64,000 bases of DNA from Nematopogon swammerdamellus (GCA_946902875.1 OX336355.1:19501347-19565346), one strand, 5' to 3'. Positions 49,540 through 61,185 are shown, numbered from the stretch's first letter. Program-made: numbers and translations. Notes: a model not told the origin generated them from the letters alone.

Positions 49540-50960
49540 TAGATATACGGATAGATACGGAAACCTCCGTGCGTGAGTAAAACTCGCACTTGACAGATTT
49601 TTTTTCTCCTAACAAAAAAATAAAATCAAATAAGTAGCTGTAAAAACCAATCATAGTGACTTTGTGACTTACAACAAGCAGCTGTTCTGGCGTTTGAACA
49701 TAGTACGATCATTGACCCCGTACAAAGCAAGTTACCTAGGTACTGTTACACACAGGTTAATGGTTAGGTAGCAAACATGTTTTGTTAAATTTCTTGAAAA
49801 GTAATGATAAAAACATATAATTTTTTTTTGCGAACGTGTTTATTTGTGTATGTAACCCTCCCAAAATGTTTGACATAAATAACGAAGCACCTTATATTTG
49901 ATATTTTAATTTAATGCTATTACTTACCCATAGAAGCTTACACCGTCGGTGTTGACACTTGAAGACACTTTTTTGCAAAGAACAGCAATGCAGAATTTTG
50001 CTAGGCGTATGTACTACGCACGTACGTACGCACTGCTCGCACGGCCGCGATCCCGACGCGACTGAATTCAGGTTTGCACGCGCTCGGGCAGTCAGTGCGC
50101 CTGGCGCACGTGTGTGGTTACCCTGCTCACTCGTGTAGTAATAATCCTGATTTATCCATATCCGCCTTATAGCTGGCCTAGAGGCACCATGCCAGCTTCA
50201 CTATAAGGTCACATCTGACCTTACGACAGACACGCGCGCCCAGCCTCTTTCACATTCTAGCTTTCATTTGGGTGTTTTGTGATGTAAATGGTTATTAGTT
50301 TGATAGAAATACGGACCGGCACTTTGTGATAAATATTCTTAATTTGTGATGATCATGCATACACTTTTCCTGAAATATTTATATGCAAATATAGTTAGTA
50401 ATATGACAGATATGTTCACCTTGAAGTAGCCTATAGGTTTCACTTTGAGCTTTGAGAATAAAATGTATGACAACTTGAACTGTCAGTATTGTATTGTACT
50501 TACCTATATATTTATTAAGTTGACATGTGATTATTGTAATATTTTGACAATTTAAATAAATGACAAATGAGCCTGTGTATTAGTTAATAGGATATTGAGA
50601 TAATAAATAATAATTCTAGGCATACATTTTTGTTATTTATTCCTTAATGCATTGTGTCCTAGTTGGCATTGTTGCTTGGGTTGTGATGTGTCGCCGTCCG
50701 AGTCGGTGGAGATTGGGATTGTTAACCTTTCGTGTGAGATTGCTGCAATCAGCAATGCGTTGGCATTCACAACACATACAAGGAGCATTGGGGAAATAAC
50801 TAGAACTCATCCTGGTCCTCATGAAGTAGAACACGAGGCAGATCCACAAATCATGCAAAACTCTCTAGACCAGTGGTTTCCAAAATTTTTTAGGTTACGG
50901 ACCACGTGACAAAAATAAACTGTTCCATAGACCCCACCTACACTTCTGCACTTCACTGTG
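49540..50960. other. Spacer, no gene; possible hAT end at 50871
   Basis: AT-rich. 50872-50912 reads CAGTGGTTTCCAAAATTTTT, like a hAT terminal repeat, but no partner end was found. 50652-50909 is open but resembles no known product. Confidence 0.4.
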
Positions 50961-50969
50961 TGGTATCAA

Positions 50970-51512
50970 AGATAGAAAGCAACAAAAACTCAACCTAGGA
51001 ACCTTCATTGACATAGAAGGTGCCTTTGACAAAACTACCTTCCTCAGTATCAGAGCAGCCCTAGCTAGATTTGAAGTCGATCCAACAATCACAAACTGGA
51101 TCGATAACATGCTCAAGCTTAGGGCCGTCGAATTCACTATTAACGACACAACGAGGGGGGTGGTAGCTAGGGGCTGCCCCCAGGGCGGCGTACTGTCGCC
51201 CCTACTCTGGAACTTAGTAGTTGATGATCTCATTAGGCAACTGAACGAGAATGGCTACTACACGATAGGATACGCAGACGACCTGGCAATCCTAATAAAT
51301 TGACTATTTGAGGGAACCCTGTGCAACATGACTCAGGGCGCCCCCAGGATCGTCGAAAAATGGTGTAAGGACTATTCACTTAATGTTAACCCCAGCAAAA
51401 CAAGAGATGGTCCTCTTCACCAACAGAAGGAGACTGGGCGATATGCAGCTGCCCAGACTCTTCAACACACAACTGACTCTATCGCCAGAAGTAAAGTATC
51501 TAGGTGTAATGC
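50970..51512 (+). pseudogene. LINE RT fragment with YADD
   Basis: Encodes TFIDIEGAFDKTTFLSIRAA (catalytic Asp), RGCPQGGVLSPLLWNLVVDD, then IGYADDLAILIN followed by a TGA at 51301-51303, and KWCKDYSLNVNPSKT, KYLGV. The stop and a frame change near 51400 show it is dead. Confidence 0.85.
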
Positions 51513-51513
51513 T

Positions 51514-52600
51514 CGTTAATCCTGCTAAGACACAAGTCATAATCATAGGATCACCTAAATTGTTGGCAAAGCTGGACAGGGATACTCGCCCCGCTGTTGT
51601 TTTCAATGGCATAGCTATCCCCTATAGCAAGTGCGTTAAAAATTTAGGGCTTATGATCGACGAAGCTCTTACATGGAGTGTGCAGGTTAATGAGGTCAGT
51701 CGAAAGGTCTTCGGGAGCATGCACTCTCTCAAGCGTTTGCAAAACTTCATTCCCATTGACACAAAAATTACGCTCGCTCAATGCCTCTTATTGCCAATTC
51801 TAGATTATGCCGATGTGTGTTATTTTGACCTAAATGAGGATCTCCTCAACAAACTCGACCGTATCCTCAACTTGTGCATTCGCTATATTTTCGGATTGCG
51901 CAAGTATGACCATATATCTGAATATCGAGCTCGCCTTCCGTGGCTCGATGTTCGTGGTCGCAGGAACTCTCACGCCCTCTCTCTTCTCTTCCGCACACTT
52001 AATGATCCTGCTGCTCCCAAATATTTGAGTGAACGGTTTGAATTTCTTTCTTCTCACGGTCTGGCTTTAAGATCTGCTGACAACTTACTCTTGGCAATAC
52101 CGGCTCACTCAAGCTCTTTCTACACGGACTCTTTCACAGTACAAACAGCTCGCCTCTGGAATAATCTGCCCGTGCATTTACGCTCCTCTACATCTATGAA
52201 TGTATTTAAGATTAATTTAAACAAACTTCTCCTCTCGTTACCGAAGTTAATGCAATGTATAATATTAGATACATATCTTTACTCCCCTTCTCTTACTCTC
52301 TTGTCATTCAGTTGGTTGTGTCGCACAACGGTACCACCGATCGATGAACATAATATGTAAGTTTATTATATACATATATATGTTTATTAAAGTATTTATG
52401 TAGTATTCGTATGTAGTTTATAATACATATTTCTTTACAGTCTTAACACATTGCCACAAACTATTCTTGTTCGCCTGCATGTACTTCTCCCACATCCCAA
52501 CCAAAGGTTAGTTAGAATAGAATGCCTCGCGGCATTAAGCTCGCCTGTTGTACCAAATTTTTATAAATTGGTGTTCAATAAAGAATATATACATACATAT
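51514..52600 (+). pseudogene. Nested second LINE, 5'-truncated
   Basis: Breaks the host LINE inside KYLGV|ILDSKLNW. Frame up to 52360 encodes VVFNGIAIPYSKCVKNLGLM, LLLPILDYADVCYFDL, LNLCIRYIFGLRKYDHISEY and ARLWNNLPVHLRSS, a jockey/CR1-like RT C-terminus. A 3' UTR ends AATAAAGAATATATACATAC. It is fairly uninterrupted, so younger than its host. A 3-base AAT may be the target duplication. Confidence 0.82.
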
Positions 52601-54030
52601 ACAATCCTAGACTCCAAACTCAACTGGTCGAAACATCTGGAACATAAGCTAAAGAAGGCGAGCATATCCTCTGGCAATGCCAGAGGCTCATGGGTAAATC
52701 ATGAGGTCTCCGGCCAAAGATATCTCTCTGGTTATACACAGCAGTCATCAGACCTACGGTAACATATGGTGCAGTAGTCTGGTGGCCCAGAACAAAGCTG
52801 AGCACAGGAGTCGAGAAACTACAGCGACTCCAAAGACTGGCGTGTGTGGCAACAACAGGATGCATGCGCACAACACCGACTACAGCTATGGAGGTAGGTA
52901 ATACTATCTTTAGTACCGCTAGACCTGTACGTACAACAGGAGGCTGCGTCAGTGGCAGTGATACTCAGAACTTTGGGACTCTGGCACACTAACGCCACAC
53001 TGCCACACACAAAGCTTCTTCAAAAGGTAACAGCGGAGATACCGCTACTGGCGGCCTGCTGTGACCGCATACCCAAACTGTACGTATTTGAGAGATCATA
53101 CACCATCAACCTGGTCGGAGAGGCCAAATACCAATCAGAGGAGCTACGCATTTATACCGATGGCTCCAAGACGAAGACAGGCACAGGTGCTGCAGCGCAC
53201 TCCCTGGACCTAACCTAACCTAAACATTAACAGGTACACCTTCCTTGGACAACACAACTCAATATTCCAGGCAGAATGTGTCGGGATCATTGAAGCAGCT
53301 ACAATAGCGGCCCAGCGGAACATGGAGGGACACAGCATCAAGATACTGTCGGACAGCGCCTCAGTACTAGCGGCGTTGAACGGCATTATAATGAGCTCAG
53401 GACTAATCCGTCAATGTCACCTCGCGCTGGAGGCTATTGCTACAAGAAACAAGGTAACGCTACAGTGGATAAAGGGACACAGCGGATCCCGGGGGAACGA
53501 TGCTGCTGATGAACTCGCGAAGAGGGGATCCAGCAGCAAACCTGAAGGACCCGAACCTCTAGTACCACTACCACACAACCAACTAAAAAGTTGGATACAC
53601 AAACGTACGTATCAACTACACACAGACAGATGGGCAGCGGGCAGCGACTGCAGATAGGCGAGGGAGGCAATGGCGAAGCCGGACCTCCGTCTCGCCAAGA
53701 CGCTGCTCCGTGTCCATAGATCAAAATTACGCATAGTGATAGGTATGCTTACTGGTCACTGTACACTTAACAGACACCTCTATGTAATTGGAGTAACGGA
53801 CAGTCCACTGTGCAGAGCATGCCTGCAGGCGGACGAGACACCCACCCACGTGCTGCTGGAGTGCGAGGAGTTGGCAAACATAAGGGCGAAGGAGCTGGGA
53901 GGCCCTACTACACTTCAAGAGGCGTGCCAAGACCCAAGGAGAGTGTGCCGCCTCCTGGAAGAACTCGGCTGGTTGGAGTAAGGCCGTAGGACGCGCAAAA
54001 GGCCTGCATTGGAGCGGGCTTAGGCGCGGA
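52601..54030 (+). pseudogene. LINE thumb, RNase H and knuckle
   Basis: Continues LDSKLNWSKHLEHKLKKASI, then in changing frames the thumb, RNase H (RIYTDGSKTKTGTGAA, FQAECVGI, ILSDSASVLAAL, IKGHSGSRGNDAADELAKRG) and the knuckle CRACLQADETPTHVLLEC, ending ELGWLE-TAA at 53981. A 10-bp expansion of CCTAA at 53209-53223 and a TAG at 53655 break the RNase H region. Confidence 0.85.
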
Positions 54031-54060
54031 GAACGAGTCCATCATCATCATCATCATCAC

Positions 54061-54444
54061 CCACCTACTAAAACCCCGCTCCTCAAAAATTAAAACAATT
54101 TAATGAAAGTATAAAACCTATTTATTATTAAAATGTAATGTAATGGTAAAATGTATGTAGATGACAATAAATTAATAGGAAATATGCAAGCACAACACAG
54201 TCAATGCGATTTTTGTGCTTGCATTTGCTTTATTAGTCCTGGGATTGTCGGGTTTATGTTACCGTAATAGGTAGATGGTTGAAATGTTCACAGAATATGT
54301 GTTATTATGGCGAATTGGTATACAAATAATAAAAAAGCATAAAAGGAAAAAAGGGGGTCCCCATACAAAAAAGTCGCCAAGTGCGAGTTGGACTCGCGCA
54401 CCGAGGGTTCCGTATCATCACTCAATATATTTGTATTATGTATT
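54061..54444. other. Spacer without recognised features
   Basis: No gene. AT-rich, some A runs. Confidence 0.4.
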
Positions 54445-54775
54445 TTTTTTATGTCATCCGGTATGGGTGGCTGAGTCGGAGGGGCCAAAGCACATGCTCC
54501 GACCAGCCAATATCACCTCCAAGAAGGTAGGTGCCATACCGGAGACTTCCCTATGTACAAAAACAATTGTTTTGGAAATCACGAACCGCCTAAATAAACA
54601 CTACAGCATTTTTTTTATGTCATCCGGTATGGGTGGCTGAGTCGGAGGGGCCAAAGCACATGCTCCGACCAGCCAATATCACCTCCAAGAAGGTAGGTGC
54701 CATACCGGAGACTTCCCTATGTACAAAAACAATTGTTTTGGAAATCACGAACCGCCTAAATAAACACTACAGCAA
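54445..54775 (-). repeat. Exact tandem duplication containing a SINE tail
   Basis: Two copies of a 166-bp unit (ATGTCATCCGGT starts at 54451 and 54617) with no difference seen. Each unit begins with T-run plus the inverted tail of the tRNA-headed SINE (GGGTGGCTGAGTCGGAGGGG, CACCTCCAAGAAGGTAGGTG) and ends with ATTGTTTTGGAAATCACGAA. Confidence 0.9.
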
Positions 54776-54859
54776 TGGTTTGACTGTGAGGCATTCGTGT
54801 ATTTGAAATATACAAAAATATATTTCTTATACATACATATACATATCACACACGCTAAA

Positions 54860-55165
54860 TCCCGACAATCGGGGTAAGCAGAGTAATCGGTGTTGTGCTG
54901 CAAGAACTCTGGTCAATTACAGCACAACACCAACCACCACGTTTCGCAAAGTATTCGAACAAGATTCAATCGATCAAGCAGCAAGTAAAGGCACGAAGAC
55001 CCACCTGCTGCATGACTCGGTGGAATTACCGTGCCAAGGTGAGAGGTGGCGAGCCTGTCGCCCTTTAGCCGGCATCTTGTCCTTATCCCTTAGTCGCCTT
55101 TTACGACATGCACGGGGAGAGATGCAGTGGGGATATTCTTTTTAAGTACCGGCCCCACACGGTAT
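54860..55165 (-). repeat. Dispersed repeat, longest copy
   Basis: GGCACGAAGACCCACCTGCT, GACTCGGTGGAATTACCGTG and CCTTAGTCGCCTTTTACGAC, ending ACCGGCCCCACACGGTATA; inverse of 18195-18287. The part at 54865-54915 (GGGGTAAGCAGAGTAATCGG) also resembles 28800-28840. Confidence 0.65.
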
Positions 55166-55211
55166 ATACATATATTTCTTATATTATGACATAATGACAT
55201 ATTTAAAATTT

Positions 55212-55750
55212 TCGGTGATTTTACTTGTGATGTGAGACCTTGCTTCTTGCCAAATTTCATTACTCTAGACTCTAGGTCAACGGTAAGTACCCTATAGGTT
55301 TTGATTTAATTTGAGTGAGTTTGCAAGTATAAAAATTTTCCATAAATAGCCGTATCTTTTGATTATGTTGATTTAGAAGCTTGCATTTTCTATAACTCTA
55401 AGGAATCGCAGACGTTAGTATTTGATATCTTGACTCGTTCCTGAGTAAAAGGGTCTTGACACACAAAACAAGATTTTTTTTTTTAATATTGTATAGCTAC
55501 AAGTTTAATATTTTAGGATTTTTTCCTTTACTTGTGCTATGAGACCTTGCTTTGTACCAAATTTTATGATTCTAAGTTAACGGGAAGTACTCTATAGGTT
55601 TTGATTTGATTTGCCATTAGCAAAATATGTGACTTAAATGGCCGTCTCAAGTGATTGCGTTAACTTAGAAGCTTACAATTTCTACACCTCCGAGGAAACA
55701 TAGACCTTAGTATTTGATATTAATTTCAACTTGATACGTCAGGACGTTTC
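55212..55750. repeat. Diverged tandem repeat, period about 307 bp
   Basis: TTACTTGTG..GAGACCTTGCTT, GTAC(C/T)CTATAGGTTTTGATTT, TTAGAAGCTT and TTAGTATTTGATAT occur in the same order at 55221-55420 and 55528-55720. No ORF. Confidence 0.75.
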
Positions 55751-55754
55751 TGAG

Positions 55755-56160
55755 GTCAGCCTCCAACGGTCGAGCGGTCACCCATCCAAGTACTGATCGC
55801 TCCCAGCGTTGCTTAACAATCAATAGCAACAGTCGACTGTCTGTACCACCACAGATTACTTAATAGTTACTTCATAACAGATAAATCACTTTTTAGAAAA
55901 AGTTCAATAATTTAATAGCCTGCTGTTTTACGTCGCCAATCGCTGCATGCGAAAATGTACCTAACAAATCGAGTGTAAAGTGCATTATTGCTTTGCAGCT
56001 GCGCGCAGTTGCGTGGGCGAGCGTGTAGGTATGTTTCGCGCGGCTGACGAATTTCTACTTAATTATACCGCCGGCGGTGCACCGGGCGGTAGGTAGTTAG
56101 TGCGCGCAAGTACATAGAGTGCGTGAGGCCTGGTACCACTGAGCTATCGAGGCTGACAAA
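55755..56160 (-). mobile_element. Head of the 5S/tRNA SINE, split by an insert
   Basis: Read on the minus strand, 56160-56132 has the A-box part (GTCAGCCTCGATAGCTCAGT); 55855-55755 has GTTAAGCAACGCTGGGAGCG and AGTACTTGGATGGGTGACCG, an even better match to 5S rRNA than the 18288 copy. About 275 bp lie between, flanked by TACCAC on both sides as a possible duplication. Confidence 0.8.
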
Positions 56161-57296
56161 ACACACGTACAGTGAAAGTTGTACATGATAACTTAGAGCC
56201 CCTGAAAGAATGTTTGCAAACAATAATGGAACGTGATATGATATCAGATTCAGATTCAGATATTTATTTCGCCATAAAGAACACACAACAATAACAATAT
56301 TTCATTGAGACATATGCATATTCATCATGGTTCCTCATTTTTTTTTTGTCATGTCCCGTTCAGTAATGCAATCTATAAGGAAGAACTGGGTAAGAAACCT
56401 TATAGAGCTTCTTTTAATATAACTTACATACTAAAGTTTCAAAAGTTTTATTAATTTAACAGTGGCCCCAATACCTTTAATCAAGCTCAAACGCTCCTTT
56501 CATATTTAAATAATGACTATTTTTTGTATTGGCTGAACTTCTTCGCGACTCTTATAGTGGAGGATTTAGTGCGATAGTTTGTATGGACACCCTGCATTTT
56601 TACTTAGAAGGCTCATACTTGCAACAGTTGTTCCTTAGGTGCTCCTGAGTGGATTTCCACCGGTAGACATCGGGGTCACCGCGGGGGTGGCGGGGGGAGA
56701 GGGTGGAAGTTTGCTTCTGCCGCGCTTAACTTTGTACCCTATTCCTTCAAAACAATAGGTATTAGGGCAAGTGCGATGTCATTTTCGAATAACTCAAGTA
56801 TGACGGATTCATTTCTGGAAGAAACATTTTGCCTTTATATATAAAAAAATATAAATATTAGGCAAAACTCACAAAACGTGAACATATTTTTTTTTAATAA
56901 ACGTCGTTTACTTTTGAACTACTAAAGTTAAACATAAATAAAAAATATGTGTTAAAAGCTGCATTTACCAGGATTACAAATATATAAATTTTATTGGGAT
57001 GACGTAATAATAAGTGAGTGAAAAAAAATTTCAAAACAGTGCCGCGTATTTACATGTTGAGGCGAACATCGTACTCTTTTCTATTCTGTGACATCGTGCT
57101 AAGATGCGTAGTGAATTGAAAACAGTACCTAGGTGATACGTGATAATTATTATTATTATACATTTGTAAAATTATTGCTAATTAAACATTAAATTATTCA
57201 CATACACACACACCCACCCTCAAATACACACACACCTTACCCATGTTTGTGATTGCTACCTAAAGTAATGCTTTATATTATTACCATGTTGTCATT
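56161..57296. other. Spacer, no gene
   Basis: CAGATTCAGATTCAGATATT at 56246 looks like an inverted LINE tail. (CA)n near 57204-57235. Otherwise featureless. Confidence 0.45.
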
Positions 57297-57445
57297 TTTT
57301 TTATGGAAACTGACATGATTGGCTACATCTCCTACAACATCCGTGATGTCAGCCCATAACACCGGGTGAACTAGGTGCCATGTCAGTGCTTCCCTTCATT
57401 TCGAGCCGGCTACACAACTATTCACATAGCCATTTCGACCGAAGT
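57297..57445 (-). mobile_element. 5S/tRNA SINE tail, inverted
   Basis: TTATGGAAACTGACATGATT, ATCCGTGATGTCAGCCCATA and GTGCCATGTCAGTGCTTCCC are inverse to the tail at 18540-18670. Confidence 0.85.
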
Positions 57446-58189
57446 TCTATTAATTTCACAAAGTTCTATTAACAGTTTATATTAGTTATATTAGTTAAAA
57501 AGTGACGTAGAAGTTCTGAAAAGGGGGGCCCATATGGCGAACAAAGAAGTATCCACTTCAAAAAAATATTAGTAAATCTACATGTCATATAAAATAACGA
57601 CGTATTTTTCAATCGTCGTCATTGCCTTTTCGAGCCGCCCTTCAGTCGCTGATACCAAACTCTCAGTTACAAACCCCTTTATCATTTTTGTCGGTTATTT
57701 TGGTGATTTTATGCAGCTCTACTATAACCAGGTTATAACTGAATCATTTGTCTCATCGTCCATAACCTCCGTTAGACTAGCTGTACATATGGAGTATTCC
57801 CGGGGCTAGTTTAAAACTAGCTCGCTTACTAGGTGGTACGGAACCCTCAGTGCGGACACTTGGCCGGACACTCACACGAACAGAATCAGTCACATTAACA
57901 TTAACCATATAAATAGCATATTGTGCTATTATTTTACAATTTCATCCCAACAAATTACATATATACAACAGCTGCTCTCACAGCTCACTACACTCGCTCA
58001 ATCCAACATACTTAGTGTGCCACGCGACGCACAACATCGCTCGCTCCGCCGTCAGACAACATGCGAGCCCTCTCCGACACAACTTCCTGCATTCCTTCAC
58101 AGAAACTATACAACATGCACCTTGCATGTTGATCTTAGCCGCGCTATTTTCAACTTCCACTTTATTTAATTTATTTTTTATTTTTCCAC
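57446..58189. other. Spacer, no gene recognised
   Basis: 57835-57850 has the short ACTAGGTGGTACGGAACCCT. Nothing else supportable. Confidence 0.4.
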
Positions 58190-58323
58190 ACCATTTTTTT
58201 TTTAAACTAACACTGTCGCCTACGTCACCTACAATAATCAGTGATGTCAGCCCATAATACCTTGGTGAACTAGGTGCCATGCCAGTGCTGCCTTTTGGTC
58301 GACATCTGTCACATAGCTTTATT
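58190..58323 (-). mobile_element. 5S/tRNA SINE tail, inverted, next to TAF12
   Basis: ATAATCAGTGATGTCAGCCC and CTAGGTGCCATGCCAGTGCT match the SINE tail. Its edge holds TTTATT at 58318-58323, an AATAAA on the minus strand about 205 nt after the TAF12 stop, so the SINE may supply the TAF12 polyadenylation signal. Confidence 0.75.
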
Positions 58324-58526
58324 CCTAGATACCACTAAGTGGAAGTTGAAACAAACACCGACCCTTTACATGTTATTTTGTTGACAAATGTATGATGGGC
58401 GGTGGGCGGGGCGTGGCTGTGGCGGTATGAGTAGTGTAAAGCTGAGTTAGTTAACGGCTGGCCTACTATTCGCGTGGCTGGTCAGTTAGCTCAGTTAGTA
58501 CAGACAGGAGCAAGCGCACCAGAGTA

Positions 58527-59732
58527 TTAATACTTCTTGGTGGCCTTGCGGATGAGCGCGAGGCGCTGGCGGTGCGCCTCCGTGACGCCGGCGCGCTTGT
58601 ACGCTCGCAGCTCCTCGCTGCCCACTCCCGGCACCCACATGTTCCACTGTCGCTCTGTAACCACACAGACACCTGTCACTACCGCCTCGTAAGTACCTCA
58701 CTTGCCTAGCGGCGAACCACCACATACAGCACATGCCAGACTAACTATGTTTGAAGGACCCCAGATTATATATTGGAGGAAAGGATGCCGGTGGCAGTGT
58801 ATTCCACATGTTGGCAACCCTGTAAATAAAGGGAGAGTTCATAAACCACGTGACAGATTTAGAGGGGGGAGGGGTCCGGCTCTCGGTCAGGAAGGGGAGG
58901 GGAAGTCCGCCTTTCGGTCACATCTGGTCAGTCGGGGGGTCCTAAAGTAGTCTAAAATCCATCGCGCGGTTTATGAATGCTCCTTAAGTGGGGGGATATC
59001 GACCGTGTGTGGATACATTTGCAAAAACTGTACACGAACTTCTTAAATTCTCACGCTCAACTCTTTTGTTACTACCTACTTACATATTAAGTAGTAATTT
59101 GTGTAAGAAACGTCCACTTAATCCTTCCATTTTGGGAGCAAAAATTTTGAAACGATTCCTTCACCTACACCAGGTGGCCTTCACACCTCGTGTAGGTGTG
59201 AAGGTATCACATTATTCTAGAAAAAAAAAAAATTTTGGAAGATTTTTCCATGAATCTTCATGAACTAACGAATGGATTGTATTTGCAGGCGAAAGCTACT
59301 ATACCCCCCTTGAATGTGCTTATTACTGTTGAATGTTTCTCGGAGCAGTAAAGTAAGTATTTGAGTACCTACACTGCACGTACCTAGATAAAGCTGCACG
59401 TCGCGCGCCTCCGCGAGCGGCGCGCGCCGGTGCTTGGCGAGCTGGCAAGCGGCGTGCAGTGCGCTGTCGATGAAGTCGTCCGCCAGCAGCAGCAGCAGCT
59501 CCTCCACGTCCTCGTCCAGCTGCACGCTGGGCTCGAGCTCGCGCACCAGCTCCTGCAGGCGCGGGCGGCTCAGCGGCTGCTCGCCCCCGCCGGCCGCGCC
59601 GCCGCCCGCCGCCTCGCGCTTGCTTTGCTGCGGGCTGTGCTGCGTGGGAGATCCCTGCAGCGGATTCGCGGACGGCGCCGAGTACGAGTTGCCGCCGGTG
59701 ATGCTAGGCATACTGGCGCCGACTGACGACAT
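58527..59732 (-). CDS. Taf12: TAF12, TFIID/SAGA histone-fold subunit
   Basis: Exons 59732-59384 and 58654-58527; donor CTAG|GTACGTG, acceptor TTACAG, split codon G|AG. Product 158 aa. Residues 1-50 are Ser/Gly/Gln-rich and disordered. Residues 54-140 are the H2B-like histone fold: PRLQELVRELEPSVQLDEDV, LADDFIDSALHAACQLAKHR, ARDVQLYL, then across the intron ERQWNMWVPGVGSEELRAYK. The C-terminal helix is TEAHRQRLALIRKATKKY. TAF12 pairs with TAF4 in TFIID and with ADA1-type partners in SAGA, in the nucleus. The ATG at 59732 gives a length normal for insects' short form. The 729-bp intron contains a small MITE. Upstream, 59868-59884 and 59994-60010 carry two CCAAAGAGxATATAA motifs. Confidence 0.96.
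58818..58988. mobile_element. Small MITE in the TAF12 intron
   Basis: GTTCATAAACCACGTGACAG at the left is inverse to CATCGCGCGGTTTATGAATG at the right with mismatches. TTTCATAAACCACGTGACGG near 28337 is another family end. C- and G-rich interior. Confidence 0.6.
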
Positions 59733-60020
59733 TTTACTCTACTCTCCACTCGCACCACTCCTCCTAAGGCCACGCCGCCGCTCCAACCACGCTCCAACCA
59801 GTCCAACCAAATCAAACTATCTAAACAAGTCCAACAACGAACGAAACGAAAATTATTTGAAACGAAACCCAAAGAGGATATAATCTTAAAACGCAGTGGG
59901 TTTTAAGAGGCGGAACTCCCATTTAAGAAAAAGAACGAAATCATTTCTAATTAAATGCCAACATACAGAAACCACACGCACACACTGATGCGCCCAAAGA
60001 GAATATAACACATATAAATT
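59733..60020 (-). promoter_or_regulatory. TAF12 upstream region
   Basis: Two near-copies of TTATAT(T/C)CTCTTTGGG on the TAF12 strand at about -136 and -264. A related TATTATATTCTTTG lies at about -128 of SCOC. Function unknown. Confidence 0.35.
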
Positions 60021-60059
60021 GGTAATCTGTGATTATAACCATGCGCCTTGACGTTGATA

Positions 60060-60185
60060 GAGATGTGCACTATGATTTTAATCATATCGATTAGTGATGT
60101 TCAAATGTATATAATCGATTGTGATCGTGATCGAATCGATTATTTATAATCGATTCGATTATAATTGTGATTCCATTATTTATTA
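60060..60185. repeat. ATCGATT-rich palindromic stretch
   Basis: ATCGATT/AATCGAT repeated at least five times in 100 bases (TCGATTATTTATAATCGATT is a near-palindrome). Origin unknown. Confidence 0.7.
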
Positions 60186-60689
60186 TTTCTCATACATAAC
60201 CAGAAGGTATAAACAATAAAACAACGAAACACTGCATGTGAAACAATTTTATTTTCAAGTTTATTAGCCTAGTACATCTAGGACATTTGTACGCGAAGCG
60301 AAACGAAATCATCGCCACAGATTGTTTAATTTGTTTGACAGCTGTCAGAGTGACATATTGTGATGAAATTTATTTATTTCTTTTAAATTTAATCAAAATA
60401 ACCTAATACAATAAAATTAAACTAAAATTAAGAAATATGATAAAACTAAACTAAAATAACTTAAAAACTAAACCTAAAAATAAATAAATAAATAAAAATT
60501 GAAACTACTTATAAATAATAATTATAATTATAGTGATGTGATTTAATCGGTCATACAATAGCGATAGTTGCTAAACATCGATATTTGGAAAATCTAAAAC
60601 GAAATATATTATTATTATATAAAACAAGAGGAATAAATTTACTAAATGGTTAGCAAAGGCACACAACAAGGTTTTCATTAGCTCTAGGT
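60186..60689. other. AT-rich spacer
   Basis: AAACTAAAAT-type repeats at 60415-60500. No gene. Confidence 0.5.

Positions 60690-60721
<32 letters not shown>
60690..60721 (+). repeat. Run of 32 G
   Basis: An uninterrupted G homopolymer, able to form quadruplexes and prone to length error. Confidence 0.95.
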
Positions 60722-60722
<1 letters not shown>

Positions 60723-60917
60723 GACTTATAGTAGAAGTGTACAGAATGTACCTATCTACAGTCTGTGCATTATATTATAACTTCATTCGTGGGACTGATG
60801 TCAGAGTTATGTACATACTTATCTGCAATGGAAAATATAGATAGAACTTGCTTTTACCCGCGGCTTCGCTCGCGGTAAACTCGGTAGCAAATCCGATTTA
60901 GATGCAAATATGGTAAA

Positions 60918-61185
60918 TACACTATTTCTCTCTCTCTATCTCCCCTCCCTCTCCCCCTCTCTCTTCCTCCCGCATACCCCACTCCCCCTCCCGCCCCGCA
61001 CTCCCCCTCCTGACCCTCAATCTTGTTCGTCCCTCTCTTTCCCCTTCTCTTTAACCTCGTTATCTGCCTAAATCTCCGACTAATTCCGAACCCCTCCCCT
61101 TCTTCCACTTCCTCCTTACCTCCTACTCTTTCTCCCTCCTACCTCTCCTCTCCCTCCTCCCTCGCCTCCCTCGATGAGGGCGCAG
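60918..61185 (+). repeat. Polypyrimidine tract, about 260 bp
   Basis: Almost only C and T on the plus strand, e.g. CCTCCCTCTCCCCCTCTCTC. Preceded by CCCGCGGCTTCGCTCGCGGT at 60858, the LINE-3'-UTR-type core. No protein supported from the shadow frames. Confidence 0.85.

Larger units (their letters stand above)
50965..54060 (+). mobile_element. RNase H-bearing LINE (I/LOA-like), with a nested LINE
   Basis: 5'-truncated. RT part at 50970-51512, interruption 51514-52600, remainder to about 54030, closing in (ATC)n at 54040-54060. Several frame breaks and an in-frame stop. The RT, RNase H and C-terminal knuckle together point to the I/LOA/R1 side of the LINEs. Confidence 0.82.

Noticed and set aside
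50871..50960. Complete hAT element at CAGTGGTTTCC
   Set aside because: No second terminal repeat or 8-bp duplication could be found.
53209..53223. Chromosome end or telomere
   Set aside because: Only three CCTAA units, within a LINE domain.
59434..59883. 149-codon Ser-rich plus-strand frame
   Set aside because: Antisense of TAF12 exon 1; serines come from the Gln/Glu/Leu codons of TAF12.
60854..61108. Minus-strand Glu/Arg/Gly frame
   Set aside because: Translation of a polypyrimidine tract.
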